Part shown: positions 37,149 to 45,980 of the stretch, piece by piece
How the letters are laid out: each line of letters begins with the position of its first letter
Position numbering within the stretch: position 1 is the stretch's first letter
DNA from: Candidatus Scalindua rubra
Lineage (GTDB): Bacteria; Planctomycetota; Brocadiia; Brocadiales; Scalinduaceae
NCBI GenBank assembly: GCA_001723765.1
Contig: MAYW01000013.1
Location: 1 to 50,189, forward strand
Direction of reading: 5' to 3'
DNA: 50,189 nt
The notes under the pieces: generated by a model
Database searches by the model: none
What the model saw: the letters and a program-made list of their open reading frames with translations, nothing else
Told to the model about the DNA's origin: nothing
Position numbers and translations under genes: made by a program

Positions 37149-37397
37149 ATGTATTGGTTGGATATTGTTGCTATAGGCATTGTTCTTGTCTTTGGTATTA
37201 TGGGATTTTCAGGGTTATTAAACAGGTTTAGGGGACTTGTGTTTGGGATCCTTCTGGGCATATTCATCATTGGAGTAACTCCATTTGTGCTATCAAAATT
37301 TGATACGGGTTTCCATATTAATCCAGAAAAATCCATTATAATGCGATATCTTGATAAATATATCCCGGATTCCATTAAGCCCCAAGAACCAAGATGA
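37149..37397 (+). CDS. Small CvpA-like membrane protein
   Basis: 82 residues with two hydrophobic segments (WLDIVAIGIVLVFGIMGFSG and GLVFGILLGIFIIGVTPFVL). The start LDIVAIGIVLVFGIMGFxxG resembles the N-terminus of CvpA/colicin-V-production-like proteins, which are about twice as long. AGGGAGG precedes the ATG. Probably a short member or a truncated copy; function unknown. Confidence 0.6.
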   Translation: MYWLDIVAIGIVLVFGIMGFSGLLNRFRGLVFGILLGIFIIGVTPFVLSKFDTGFHINPEKSIIMRYLDKYIPDSIKPQEPR

Positions 37398-37653
37398 ATT
37401 ATAAGTCCAACCAGATAATTTTTGCCTAAGCCAAAGCTGAGCTTAGCTTAGTCAGCTTTGCAGGATGGGCTGGATTCATTATCTTGTTTATCCTGTCTGA
37501 TATTCTTTTGACAATACTTTTTCTGTATGATATGAATATGAACTTAATTATCGACATACACTGTAGATACTATAACCAAACCCACGGGGGCTACCTATCT
37601 AAGATGATAAGACTTAGACGTGAGAGTGGTATATTAAATAACTCCTTGTTTTT

Positions 37654-37713
37654 AAAGCCGTACTATCATGTACCCTTGCTTTCGCAAGGACTCCAGGGTA
37701 GTACGGCTTTTTT
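37654..37713 (+). terminator. Strong intrinsic terminator-like hairpin
   Basis: A perfect 12-base stem, aaagccgtacta (37654-37665) with tagtacggcttt (37699-37710), followed by a run of six T (37708-37713). The loop contains a second small hairpin (ccttgctttcgcaagg), which is the dispersed repeat motif. It could end the envelope transcript, about 260 bases after the CvpA-like gene. Confidence 0.7.
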
Positions 37714-38306
37714 CATTTAAAAGCTTGTTTCAAAATTCAGCAAAAAACATTTGCTGTCATTCTGAATCCTGTGCTGAACTTGTTTCAGTATCGATTCAGA
37801 ATCTAATAGAATTAATAAGTTACGAGAATTCCAATAACTAGGTTCTGAAACTGGAATCCTTCCGAAAGGAAGGGTAGTGAATAATGATAAAAGAGTATAG
37901 CGTTTTAAAAAAAAAGTAATCACACAAAGACGCGAAGGCACAAAGAATGATGACTGCAAATGAGATTGGGAAAGTTGTAGTTGGACTTTATTCCTCACAC
38001 GAAGTCACAAAGAGCGCAAAGGGTAAAAACTATTATCTTTTGTTTCATCTTTTTAAATTTCGTTTTCTTAGTGATCTCTGTGCCTGCCCCGTAGGGAGGA
38101 ACGACTGTACTGGGGTCTTTGTGTGAAATTTTCTTTTATTCCATAACAAGAATTATAGCCTGCCCTGCGGTCTGGGCCAGGGACGGAGAACTCAAAGTAG
38201 GGGCGAATGGCCATTCGCCCTTACTTGTGCTCTTTGTGTCTCTGTGTGAGAATGAGTAATTTATTTTTTATTATTCCCCTGAAAAACAGGAGAGAGGAGT
38301 TATGTC
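37714..38306. repeat. Repeat-rich intergenic region
   Basis: About 590 bases with 'gtcattctgaatcc' and 'gattcagaatc' units, ggaatccttccgaaaggaagg (37855-37875), several copies of the 'cacaaagacgcgaag / tctttgtgtgag' family (37918-38130 and 38225-38255), and tagggg...cattcgccc. The ribosome-binding site GAGAGGAG of the next gene is at 38290-38297. No gene. Confidence 0.6.
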
Positions 38307-39128
38307 ATGAATTTATGGAAGATCAGATTATTAGTGGTGAGTATGTTGTTTGTAGGGATGGTGTTTGTCAATCAAGGTGTACTTAAGGCAGATAAAAAAG
38401 ATTCTCCTTACTATGAAGGTGGCAAGGTGAGTGTTGATCTTGGAGGAGGAGAGAGGGGTACCGTTAACTGGGAGACGAGGTTTATTACGGCAAAAGGTAT
38501 GGTACCTATAACAATACCTATAACAAAGAATGAAGCATTGGCAAGAAGGGGAGCTGTCTTGGATGCCCAGAGGAGATTACTTGAAATAGTTAAGGGTGTT
38601 CAAATTGATTCTAAAACTGTTGTATCCGACCTTATGGAAGTAAGCGATGTTGTAAAATCAAAGGTCAGTGGTGTGGTTAGTAATGCTGAGATTATAGACG
38701 AAAAAAAGGATAATGGAAATTATGTCGTTACCATGCAAGCGCCCATGGGAGATTTCATCTCAGTCATTATAGAAGAGACAAAGATTCCGAGACCAGATTT
38801 TCTTGAAAGCTCAGAATATACCGGCCTGGTTATAGATGCCAGAGGCCTCAATCTGGAGCCTGCCATATTTATTAACATCTATAATGATAAAGACGGAGTA
38901 AAGGTCTGCGGGCCAATACATCCTGTGTACCGTGTCAGCGTAAAGAATCTTAATGACATAAATGAATACCGTATCGGTGCAAATCCATTGAGGATCAAGG
39001 CAAAGGGTACTACCGGGCCAAGTGGTGTTGACATAACTATAAGTAATGGAAATGCAAAAAAGGTGAGGAAAAAGATTCTGAATACGGGCATATTTTCCAA
39101 GAGCAGGGTTGTTGTATTGATAGACTAA
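38307..39128 (+). CDS. LPP20-like secreted protein
   Basis: 273 residues. Signal peptide (MNLWKIRLLVVSMLFVGMVF), an LPP20-type domain with NEALARRGAVLDAQRRLLEI, then a C-terminal domain (YTGLVIDARGLNLEPAIFIN ... HPVYR ... SRVVVLID). The C-terminal domain is also the last third of the lipoprotein at 14487-15929. LPP20-type proteins are envelope-associated in other bacteria, but their role is poorly defined. GAGAGGAG precedes the ATG. Confidence 0.78.
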   Translation: MNLWKIRLLVVSMLFVGMVFVNQGVLKADKKDSPYYEGGKVSVDLGGGERGTVNWETRFITAKGMVPITIPITKNEALARRGAVLDAQRRLLEIVKGVQIDSKTVVSDLMEVSDVVKSKVSGVVSNAEIIDEKKDNGNYVVTMQAPMGDFISVIIEETKIPRPDFLESSEYTGLVIDARGLNLEPAIFINIYNDKDGVKVCGPIHPVYRVSVKNLNDINEYRIGANPLRIKAKGTTGPSGVDITISNGNAKKVRKKILNTGIFSKSRVVVLID

Positions 39129-39313
39129 ATAATTTAACGACTTATTAAAGCCGCTAAATTATGATGGATTTAATCCGAAAATAGGTTCTCTGTCATTGCG
39201 AGGAGTGCAAGCGACGTGGCAATCTTTTTTTATATTTCCGTTAAACTAAATAAAAAGAATTCGCTTCATGAAAGACTCCCGAAGTACGGAAAAACATAAT
39301 TTGTTGGAAATTG
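39129..39313. repeat. Short gap with 'gtcattgcgaggagtgcaag' repeat
   Basis: A taatttaacgac / gccgctaaatta imperfect hairpin follows the stop of the gene before it, then the common repeat gtcattgcgaggag...gacgtggcaatc near 39191-39226. Confidence 0.5.
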
Positions 39314-40003
39314 TTAACTGATGGAGAACGTGGTTTTTGGGAAAGCTTGAAATCCGAATTGGGGGAAGTGTATATCAAAAGCAAAGGCATATTGAATCTT
39401 TAACTCTTGCATAATGAAAAAACTTGTGCAATCTGTAAAACTAAAATTTTTATCCTTGTACTTCTTAAAAATCAACCATGTTCTGTCTTCGATTTCTGGT
39501 GTTATGTGAATAATTTTAATTCCTTTACGTTTTCTTATCTTTTCCCCAAATTGAATGGAAGCTCTATAAGAAACCCTTGTTCTTAGGAAATTTAGTGTTT
39601 CGCAAATAATAAAATTCGATGTAATCTGACGAAATTTATGCAATTCATTCGTGACAAAATCCTTTGCCAATTTATGATATCGATCACTTTTATCCGTTAG
39701 GGCTATAAAAGCACTGGTATCTACAAAAATGCTCATTTTGTATTTTTTTACGTAGAGGTATCTGTCGTGGTTTATCGATGCATCTCCCAGGCCGGTATTA
39801 CATATACCAATAATATCCAACAGGGGGGTTTTAGTATCTCTTGATATAGAATCGTTATCAGGTAAACTTAAATTAGACAAAATGTCGTCGATTGTTTCTT
39901 CAATTACTTGTGATACTGTTTTTCTTTTTCCCTTAGCAATCTTTTTAAGTGTTTTGTATTTATTTTTTTCTAAAGTTATAATTGTCTCGACTGTGTTTGG
40001 CAT
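39314..40003 (-). CDS. In-frame fusion of ribbon-helix-helix antitoxin and VapC-like PIN toxin
   Basis: 229 residues from the ATG at 40003 (GGAG 8 bases upstream). Residues 1-45 are a ribbon-helix-helix antitoxin (VETIITLEKNKYKTLKKIAK ... TVSQVIEETIDDIL), ending with the typical DIIGICNTGLGDASINHDRY tail. Then, from MSIFVDTSAFIALTDK (39736), comes a PIN toxin with its first acidic residue and later SFTDCTSFFIMQELKI. Normally these are two genes. Here they are joined at a tract of seven A (39743-39749); with one A fewer the antitoxin would end in TGA overlapping the toxin ATG. So this is either a frameshift fusion or a site of slippage. Confidence 0.72.
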   Translation of the reverse strand: MPNTVETIITLEKNKYKTLKKIAKGKRKTVSQVIEETIDDILSNLSLPDNDSISRDTKTPLLDIIGICNTGLGDASINHDRYLYVKKYKMSIFVDTSAFIALTDKSDRYHKLAKDFVTNELHKFRQITSNFIICETLNFLRTRVSYRASIQFGEKIRKRKGIKIIHITPEIEDRTWLIFKKYKDKNFSFTDCTSFFIMQELKIQYAFAFDIHFPQFGFQAFPKTTFSIS

Positions 40004-40247
40004 AATTTTTCTCCATCTCATTTAATCGACTATTTTCAACTAATTCTTAACTGGCAATTTAAGCTGATACACAACTAAATATTACATGTAAAATAGTGCA
40101 GAGTCAATGTTAATATATGTGTAGTCTTCACCACAGGCAGACAAAGGATGGAACTTATAGTTCTTAGAACATGGATTCCCTGTCTGCCCGTCACCAGCCC
40201 GACAATGTCATTTTGGCGGGTTATTCAGTCGAGCGAGAGCTGGGAAT
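40004..40247. other. Intergenic, REP-derived near its right end
   Basis: Contains ccgtcaccagcccgacaatgtc...ggcgggtt near 40187-40221. No gene. Confidence 0.45.
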
Positions 40248-40772
40248 TTATGCCTTCCTTTCGGAAGGATTCCAAAACTGGATTCCTCCCGAAAGGGAGG
40301 ACAACCTTCCTCTCGGAAGGAGTCCATGGTATGCTTCCTTTTCTGTGTTTCGGGAGTCCCTCCCGAAACACAATCTTTTTAAATTACGAACTTGAAAAAT
40401 TCTAGCGTTTTGTTTACAAGTGTTCTCAATATAATTCTTATTTTGCGAAGCAAATGAAGATAAATTAGCGACATGAGCTAAGCTCAGCTTTGCAGGCGGG
40501 CAGCTTGGGACGAAGATTTTTTTGTTATACCCATTCAATATTAGCAAGATGCTTAACCTTTCAATATTTGCCAGAATCTCCAGTTTCTTTTGGTCGCCAA
40601 ACTCTCTTTTTGTAATGTAAATAACTTCACCAAGATTAAGGCCATTTATATACTTGTCCAGATTGTGTTTTTTAATATGTTTAAGAAGCTTAACAACCTT
40701 TTCAAAGCCTTCTTCTTTTTGGAAATATTTGATTAAAGAATGACTATCAAAGATGTATGATTCTTTTGCCAT
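40248..40772 (-). pseudogene. VapC-like PIN toxin, C-terminal half replaced by repeat sequence
   Basis: The first 90 residues are a PIN domain (SYIFDSHSLIKYFQKEEGFE, LNLGEVIYITKREFGDQKKL). After about NGYNKKIF the frame runs into REP and ggattcc repeats and loses the second half with the remaining acidic metal ligands. The real part is roughly 40510-40772. It follows an AbrB-type antitoxin with a 2-base gap. The toxin is probably inactive, while the antitoxin gene is intact. Confidence 0.7.
40255..40345. repeat. ggattcc / cgaaag inverted repeats (three copies)
   Basis: Three tandem-inverted units, ccttcctttcggaaggattcc, ggattcctcccgaaagggagg and ccttcctctcggaaggagtcc, in about 90 bases. They form the false C-terminus of the PIN toxin. 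Confidence 0.65.
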
Positions 40773-40774
40773 AC

Positions 40775-41002
40775 TTATTCGAAGTCCTTTTTGCGTTCTT
40801 TGAGAATTTTGGCAGATAATGATGGTTTCTTAGGCAGTGATCCACATGCAGTCATAATTGGATCATCAACCGGAGGAACTAAATAGATAATACCATCATA
40901 TTCTAAAATGTGTAATTTCGAGCCGGGCGTGATATTATATTTTTTCCTTATTTTAGCAGGTATAACAACCTGTCCCTTGGATAGTGTTTTAACAGTAGCC
41001 AT
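40775..41002 (-). CDS. AbrB/MazE-type (SpoVT) antitoxin
   Basis: 75 residues with the swapped-hairpin AbrB domain (VKTLSKGQVVIPAKIRKKYN and TPGSKLHILEYDGIIYLVPP), the standard DNA-binding antitoxin fold paired with PIN toxins. The tail (SLSAKILKERKKDFE) would bind the toxin. AAGGAGG precedes the ATG. Two bases separate it from the PIN gene. Confidence 0.87.
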   Translation of the reverse strand: MATVKTLSKGQVVIPAKIRKKYNITPGSKLHILEYDGIIYLVPPVDDPIMTACGSLPKKPSLSAKILKERKKDFE

Positions 41003-41395
41003 TATGATTTAACCTCCTTATGAAGAGTTAAACTTAATTAAAAATAATATAACACCTTAATTATGAATGTCAAAACCTAAATATTTTTGTGAGGTACGAG
41101 TTGCGTGTTTCGTGTTATGAAGTTACTGGTTTTTTAACTCTGTGTTCTTGTGGGCAAAAATTACGTGAGGTTCAAATGTACCAGAGTTGATTTTTGATGT
41201 ATTCTGTGTAGAGTGATGTCATTTTGCAGAGGGGTGGATAAGATTTTCCGGAATCTTGTTTTTTTCAATATGGGCATCCAATTTCAACAGATAACGTTTA
41301 ACAATCAGCGCCTGCCCTGTGAAATCTGAAGTTATTTCACTGGGGTATACCTGCGGTAAGAAAGAAATTACAATATAATTGATGAGGTAGATATA
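41003..41395. other. Intergenic between divergent genes with one palindrome
   Basis: A palindromic unit, ccctgtgaaatctgaag then ttatttcactgggg, lies at 41308-41345; related, inverted copies are at 45206-45243 and 48730-48767. Otherwise nothing is visible except GAGGTAG before the next ATG. Confidence 0.5.
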
Positions 41396-42634
41396 ATGAA
41401 AAAATCAATGAAATTATCATATGTATTAATACCATTACGTGGCATTCTTTACCCTCTGTTGTTTATGTTCCTTATATCAGCTTGTTTCCTTCCCGAAAAC
41501 AAAGTAGGGTGGGCGGGTCTGCCAACAGGCAGCCCGTCACCCACCAATAAAAATGATGAAGCAAAGACCGTAACTGTAGACGGCGTTGGCACAGTCATAG
41601 GGAAAGACAGGGCGAGGGCGAGAGATGAGGCTCTCAGGGACGCCTACCGTATGGCATTGGAAAAGGCGGGCGTAAATATAAGTGCATATACGGAAATGGT
41701 AGACCTTGTCGTTATAAAGGACGTTGTAAATGCAAATGTAGAGGGTTATGTGAAATCCTGGCAAATTGATGATGAAGGGGTAAGGGATGACGGCCTCTAT
41801 TACGTAACCATAACGGCAAAAGTTGTAAAGGCAGCCATCAAGAAAGATGATAAAGAGGCCTTGAAGTTAATAATAAACATCATGGGTAATCCCAGATTTA
41901 TCGTATTGGTAGATGAAGCAAACATTGGAGAAGATCCGCCTTTTTCTATGCTTGAAGCCACGTTAACAGAGGCGTTGACAGGTTACGGCTACCATAGCAT
42001 TGACCCTGAACAGAAGAAATTAATCGAAGAAACCGAAGATGCTAGGATGGCTAAAAGGGGAGACACTTCTGCGGCACTTAAGCTCGCTATGCGAATGCAG
42101 GCTGACGTAATAATAGTCGGCAAGGTCTATACGGAAAAGCTGCCAAAGCACGAATATTTCGAAGGGACAAACTGGGTTTCAAGCAAGGCATATAGCACGG
42201 TTAGGGCAATAATTGCAGAGACGGGTGAGATATTAGATGTGAAAAGTCCACAGAAACCAGGCGCAGGCTTGACATACCGGGATGCCGGGACTAAGGCTAT
42301 TAAACAATGTGGACAGGACATGGCAGACGACCTTATATGGAATATACCTCTCCACATTGGCGCTTCAGAGGAAAAGACCATTCAATTATTAGTAAGTAAT
42401 CTCACTTATTCTGACTACTCCAAGCTAACGGGTGAATTAAGAAACATGAGAAAGGTTACATATGTATTTCCAAGGGGATGGGAAAAGGACGAACCCGCTG
42501 TCTATGACATAAAGACCACGGGCAATGCAGAGGACATCGCAAAAAGGCTCGAGGCACTCGGTCTGGAAATAACAAGATTCAGCATGAATAAGATAGAAGT
42601 AAGGAAAGTTGAGAAGGGCTGGTGGAGTTGGTAA
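41396..42634 (+). CDS. FlgT-like lipoprotein
   Basis: 412 residues. Signal peptide with lipobox LISAC (Cys30), then a FlgT-N/LPP20-like domain (VTVDGVGTVIGKDRARARDE, ALRDAYRMALEKAGVNISAY, EGYVKSW), a FlgT-middle-like domain (NPRFIVLVDEANIGEDPPFS ... ADVIIVGKVYTEKL), and a C-terminal domain (LVSNLTYSDYSKLTGELRNM) that is also found in the lipoprotein at 14487-15929. A REP-like palindrome (41511-41545) is built in frame into the linker just after the lipobox. Probably on the periplasmic face of the outer membrane. Confidence 0.8.
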   Translation: MKKSMKLSYVLIPLRGILYPLLFMFLISACFLPENKVGWAGLPTGSPSPTNKNDEAKTVTVDGVGTVIGKDRARARDEALRDAYRMALEKAGVNISAYTEMVDLVVIKDVVNANVEGYVKSWQIDDEGVRDDGLYYVTITAKVVKAAIKKDDKEALKLIINIMGNPRFIVLVDEANIGEDPPFSMLEATLTEALTGYGYHSIDPEQKKLIEETEDARMAKRGDTSAALKLAMRMQADVIIVGKVYTEKLPKHEYFEGTNWVSSKAYSTVRAIIAETGEILDVKSPQKPGAGLTYRDAGTKAIKQCGQDMADDLIWNIPLHIGASEEKTIQLLVSNLTYSDYSKLTGELRNMRKVTYVFPRGWEKDEPAVYDIKTTGNAEDIAKRLEALGLEITRFSMNKIEVRKVEKGWWSW

Positions 42635-42774
42635 TTCATAGGACGCAGATCCCGCAGATAAAGACGGATAAAATAAAGGACAAAATTTTTATAAGGAGGA
42701 GCGGGAATAATTTAATAGTGAGGATTGGAGATTACCTCTTTTCTTTGCGCTCTCTGTGTCTCCGTGTGAGAATT

Positions 42775-43071
42775 TTATTGTTTTAGGGCGAAGGAAAGGA
42801 TTGCCCAGACGGCTGTTATGGTGAGGGTTGAAAAACCAAGCATTAATCCAACCAGCCAATAAATAAGTTCCCTTTTATCTTTATCGGTTTTGGCTAGAAT
42901 TTCGGCCTTGTTTTTCTCTATCTTGACAAGGATTTCAGTCTTGTCTCGTTCTGTTTTTTCGTAAAGTTGGTCAAGTCTTGAGGCGATGTGAGTCATTCTC
43001 TCCTTGAGGACATCTTCATAGAGTGCTTCAAGTCTTGTAATTCTATGTTCTAATTCTTCAATATCAGGCAT
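42775..43071 (-). CDS. Small coiled-coil, tail-anchored protein
   Basis: 98 residues: an N-terminal coiled coil (LEHRITRLEALYEDVLKERM ... EKTERDKTEILVKIEKNKAE) and a C-terminal transmembrane helix (LIYWLVGLMLGFSTLTITAV). Similar short coiled-coil-plus-anchor proteins are common and poorly defined. Only a weak ribosome-binding site. It stands alone on the minus strand between plus-strand genes. Confidence 0.65.
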   Translation of the reverse strand: MPDIEELEHRITRLEALYEDVLKERMTHIASRLDQLYEKTERDKTEILVKIEKNKAEILAKTDKDKRELIYWLVGLMLGFSTLTITAVWAILSFALKQ

Positions 43072-43107
43072 GGCAAAATTATAAGCCTTATCTCATTATT
43101 TGTCAAA

Positions 43108-43301
43108 TCGTAATTGCTCAATATCAAGTGGAATTGGGAGCCTTCCCTTTCGGGAGGCGTCCACGTCCGCCCTGGCGGGATTCCAGCGGTGAACCCTGGA
43201 ATCTCCACCTAGGCGGATCTGCCTCGGGCACGACCTGCGAAAGCGGGGTTATCGCTTTCGTTAAACTGCATAATATTCCACTTGATATTGAGCAATTACG
43301 A
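43108..43301. mobile_element. Snapback element with perfect 27-bp terminal inverted repeats
   Basis: The arms at 43108-43134 and 43275-43301 are perfect reverse complements over 27 bases (tcgtaattgctcaat at the left, attgagcaattacga at the right). The 140 bases between contain ggattcc and cgaaag repeats. The structure resembles a MITE or a fold-back element; no target duplication is evident. Confidence 0.6.
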
Positions 43302-43636
43302 CAATTTTGATTTGCGAAGCAAAGCCAAGAAGTTAGCGACCTGCCCCGTGTAATAATAATAATAAAAAGGTAGGTAAAATTATTTCAATATGTTGACCTT
43401 AAGGAAAATACAAAATTAAATTCTTTCTCTGCGCTCTTCGTGGCTTTGTGTGAGGAATTTCTTTTGTCTTTCTCTGCGACCTTTACTTCGGCAAGCTCAG
43501 TATTTAGCTAAATGGTGAGCCAGTCGAACCATGCGCCTTTGCGAGAGATTATTTTTTGTTTCTGTTTTTATCTGTCTTTATCTGTGCCCGCCTGACCAGT
43601 CTTTCGGGCAGGTTAATCTGTGTCCTGGAGTTTGCC
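43302..43636. repeat. Intergenic with 'tctgcgctctttgtg'-like repeats and one REP unit
   Basis: Contains tttgcgaagcaaa (43312-43324), the 'ctctgcgctcttcgtggcttt' family near 43428-43465, and cgcctgaccagtctttcgggcagg near 43590-43613. No gene. Confidence 0.5.
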
Positions 43637-45190
43637 ATGAATAAATTACTAATTTTAATAATATCCTTCGTATTTGTTTGCCCAATGTTTGGTTGTGTTA
43701 CTGTGAATATTGTTAAAGATACACACACAGTTCCTCCTCCTCCTCCTGAACAAAAGAAAGAAGCTCCCGTTAAGTATACGGGAGAAAAATATCATGCCCA
43801 CCAGAAAACACCTTCCTCAAAGTACGATGCAGAATTACAGAAAGGTCTTGATATGTTGAGTCAAAAGAAGTGCGAGGAATCTATTGATTATTTCTCATCT
43901 CTTACAGTAAAACATCCGGATAAAGCTAAGGTACAATATTACCTTGCCGTCTCTTATGATGAATGTGGTCATGTGCGTGAGGCATTGAGGGAGTACGAAG
44001 AGTATGTCAATATGCAATCGGGGGACAATATTTTTGCACGTAAGTCGAAAAATCGGATACGTGAACTTAAAGATGGAATAGCCCGGGAGCTTATTAAGGA
44101 AGCGCGTACGCTTGCAGATGGACATAAATATGAGGATTGTCTTGAAAGGCTTGAGCATGCGTATGACCTGCGCCCACCATCAGCGATGGCCAATAAGATT
44201 GTCGAAAAATATTCCAGAAACTCAATAAGCTTAATTGCCTGGAAGATGTCATTACATAGTGATTCACTGGAAGAAAAGACAGTATCCGTAATTCCTTTTA
44301 CCAATTTTAATAAAGAAGAAAGCACACAGGGAAATGCAGTCGCAGCAGAACTTGTAGACGAATTTATCAATATCAATAAATTAAGTGTTTATGCACGGGA
44401 TGATGATTCTATTAAAAATGTATTGAAGGAGCTTGAAATTGCAGGAACAGGTTTAATTGATGAAAGGACGAAAAAAGAACTGGGAAATCTGGTTAATACT
44501 GAGGCAGTTGTTGTCGGTAGGGTCGGTTATGTGGATAATACACTTAAAATAAACGCAAAGTTGATACATGTTGAGACCGGCAGGATAATTGTCTCAAAAA
44601 ACGTTAATGTCCTGGGTTGGAACGTTGATGATACAGATAAATATGCTGACTTCAATATTAAGGTATGGATGGATAGAAAGGTGTATAATATTGGCGATAC
44701 CGTGACAATAAATTTAAAATCAAATAGGGATTGTTATGTAACCCTGTTGAATGTACGCAGTAATGGAAAGATATGGGAACTATTTCCTAATAGATATAAC
44801 CAAAGTAATTTCATAAAGGCCAATGTTCGATATACAATACCATCAAATAATGATAATTTCAGGCTGGCCATAATAGAACCACCTGGTAAGGATTACATAA
44901 AGGCCATAGCCACCTCAATACCTATAACTAAAGATCAGATAACACAGGTGCTCTCAAAAGATACTTCTATCCTGGTTGCTTCCGCGGACACGATTATGCG
45001 AGGGAGCGATTCTGCTTACAGGTCAGTCTCACCTTCAGAAATGAGGGGTCTACATGAAATCCTGACGAGGGGTGTAGGCTCATTTCCAATTTCAGAAAAT
45101 GATCCAGAATACAAACAAGTTGGTTACTATGAATCAACTCCACAATTTGACCATGCAGTAAGCACCTGGTCATTTGAGACGAGGAGATGA
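43637..45190 (+). CDS. Lipoprotein with TPR-like, FlgO/CsgG-like and DUF4384 domains, copy 2
   Basis: 517 residues from the ATG at 43637 (GGAG upstream); the frame is open earlier only through a repeat. Signal peptide with lipobox MFGC, a proline linker (VPPPPPEQKKE), TPR-like helices (about 60-200, QKGLDMLSQKKCEESIDYFS), a FlgO/CsgG-like segment (KTVSVIPFTNFNKEE ... NTEAVVVGRVGYVD) and a DUF4384 domain (FNIKVWMDRKVYNIGDTVTI ... WELFPNRYNQSNFI). It is the paralogue of the lipoprotein at 11124-12995, but lacks its N-terminal LPP20-like part and has no caspase gene beside it. Confidence 0.8.
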   Translation: MNKLLILIISFVFVCPMFGCVTVNIVKDTHTVPPPPPEQKKEAPVKYTGEKYHAHQKTPSSKYDAELQKGLDMLSQKKCEESIDYFSSLTVKHPDKAKVQYYLAVSYDECGHVREALREYEEYVNMQSGDNIFARKSKNRIRELKDGIARELIKEARTLADGHKYEDCLERLEHAYDLRPPSAMANKIVEKYSRNSISLIAWKMSLHSDSLEEKTVSVIPFTNFNKEESTQGNAVAAELVDEFININKLSVYARDDDSIKNVLKELEIAGTGLIDERTKKELGNLVNTEAVVVGRVGYVDNTLKINAKLIHVETGRIIVSKNVNVLGWNVDDTDKYADFNIKVWMDRKVYNIGDTVTINLKSNRDCYVTLLNVRSNGKIWELFPNRYNQSNFIKANVRYTIPSNNDNFRLAIIEPPGKDYIKAIATSIPITKDQITQVLSKDTSILVASADTIMRGSDSAYRSVSPSEMRGLHEILTRGVGSFPISENDPEYKQVGYYESTPQFDHAVSTWSFETRR

Positions 45191-45205
45191 ACAAGTGCAG
45201 GGAAA

Positions 45206-45243
45206 CCCCGGTGAAATAATTTCAGATTTCACGGGGCAGGCGC
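45206..45243. repeat. Palindrome ccccggtgaaat...atttcacgggg
   Basis: An inverted-orientation copy of the palindrome at 41308-41345; a third copy is at 48730-48767. Located directly after the lipoprotein gene, so it might serve as a terminator or REP-like stop for decay. Confidence 0.6.
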
Positions 45244-45334
45244 AGATTTAAAGAAAGAAGAAAATATATTTGAACGCAGCTTTCGAATACGATAGTATTA
45301 TTTTTTACAAACTCAGAATTGTTATTTTCGCACA

Positions 45335-45520
45335 CTGAAGGCTTGCTTTAATTTTTATAATCAATTAAAAGCCAAACATAGAATAAGTATTAATTTTTAT
45401 ATTAACGGTGATAGATTTTCGTATGAATTTATGGTTGTAGAAGGATTATCAGATAGAACAATAATCGGAGCTGGAACTTTACAAAAATGGCGTATGAAGA
45501 TTGATTTTGAACCTATATGA
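45335..45520 (+). pseudogene. Retropepsin-like (aspartic protease) C-terminal remnant
   Basis: An open frame without a start codon ends at TGA (45518-45520) and reads FYINGDRFSYEFMVVEGLSD then RTIIGAGTLQKWRMKIDFEP. This is the last third of clan AA retropepsin-like proteins (the hydrophobic IIGAxTLQKWxMxxDFE end). The DTG half is missing. A complete retropepsin-like protein is at 47258-47938. Confidence 0.65.
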
Positions 45521-45560
45521 GGAAATTTACAAAGAAAGTTATCTTAAACAGAGAGATTTG

Positions 45561-45980
45561 ATGTATAAAAATAGTTTCATTTTAATATCCGTTCTAATAT
45601 ATTTCCTTACTATTATGACATCGTCTTGTACCACTTTACCTGAAGCTACATCTACAAATTCATTGGTAACAGTTCCTGTGCAACAAACGTTTGTTTACCA
45701 CTCACTTGAAAATGAAAAGATTGGCTATCTTGATTTTATGCCTCTTCCCCCTAACTATTCTTCAGATTATTTTCCTAACGAGAGGGTTTTTACGGGAGAA
45801 GTCTATTCTAAGGATCCTACGGCTTCGTTATCATCTATATTATCAAACGGTTACTTGTTTGTTCCAAAAGATTACCAAACTATCTTAGAATCTTCCTTTT
45901 ATCATACTTTGATATCAATGAACCTAAAACTAAAAAAGTATAAATCTTTACAAGAAGCAAGGTTTGATCGAGAAGAATAG
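45561..45980 (+). CDS. Small lipoprotein of unknown function
   Basis: 139 residues from the ATG at 45561. Signal peptide with lipobox TSSC, then a polar sequence (LENEKIGYLDFMPLPPNYSS ... GYLFVPKDYQTILESSFYHT). No family recognised. The longer frame from 45501 lacks a better start and overlaps the retropepsin remnant. Confidence 0.5.
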   Translation: MYKNSFILISVLIYFLTIMTSSCTTLPEATSTNSLVTVPVQQTFVYHSLENEKIGYLDFMPLPPNYSSDYFPNERVFTGEVYSKDPTASLSSILSNGYLFVPKDYQTILESSFYHTLISMNLKLKKYKSLQEARFDREE

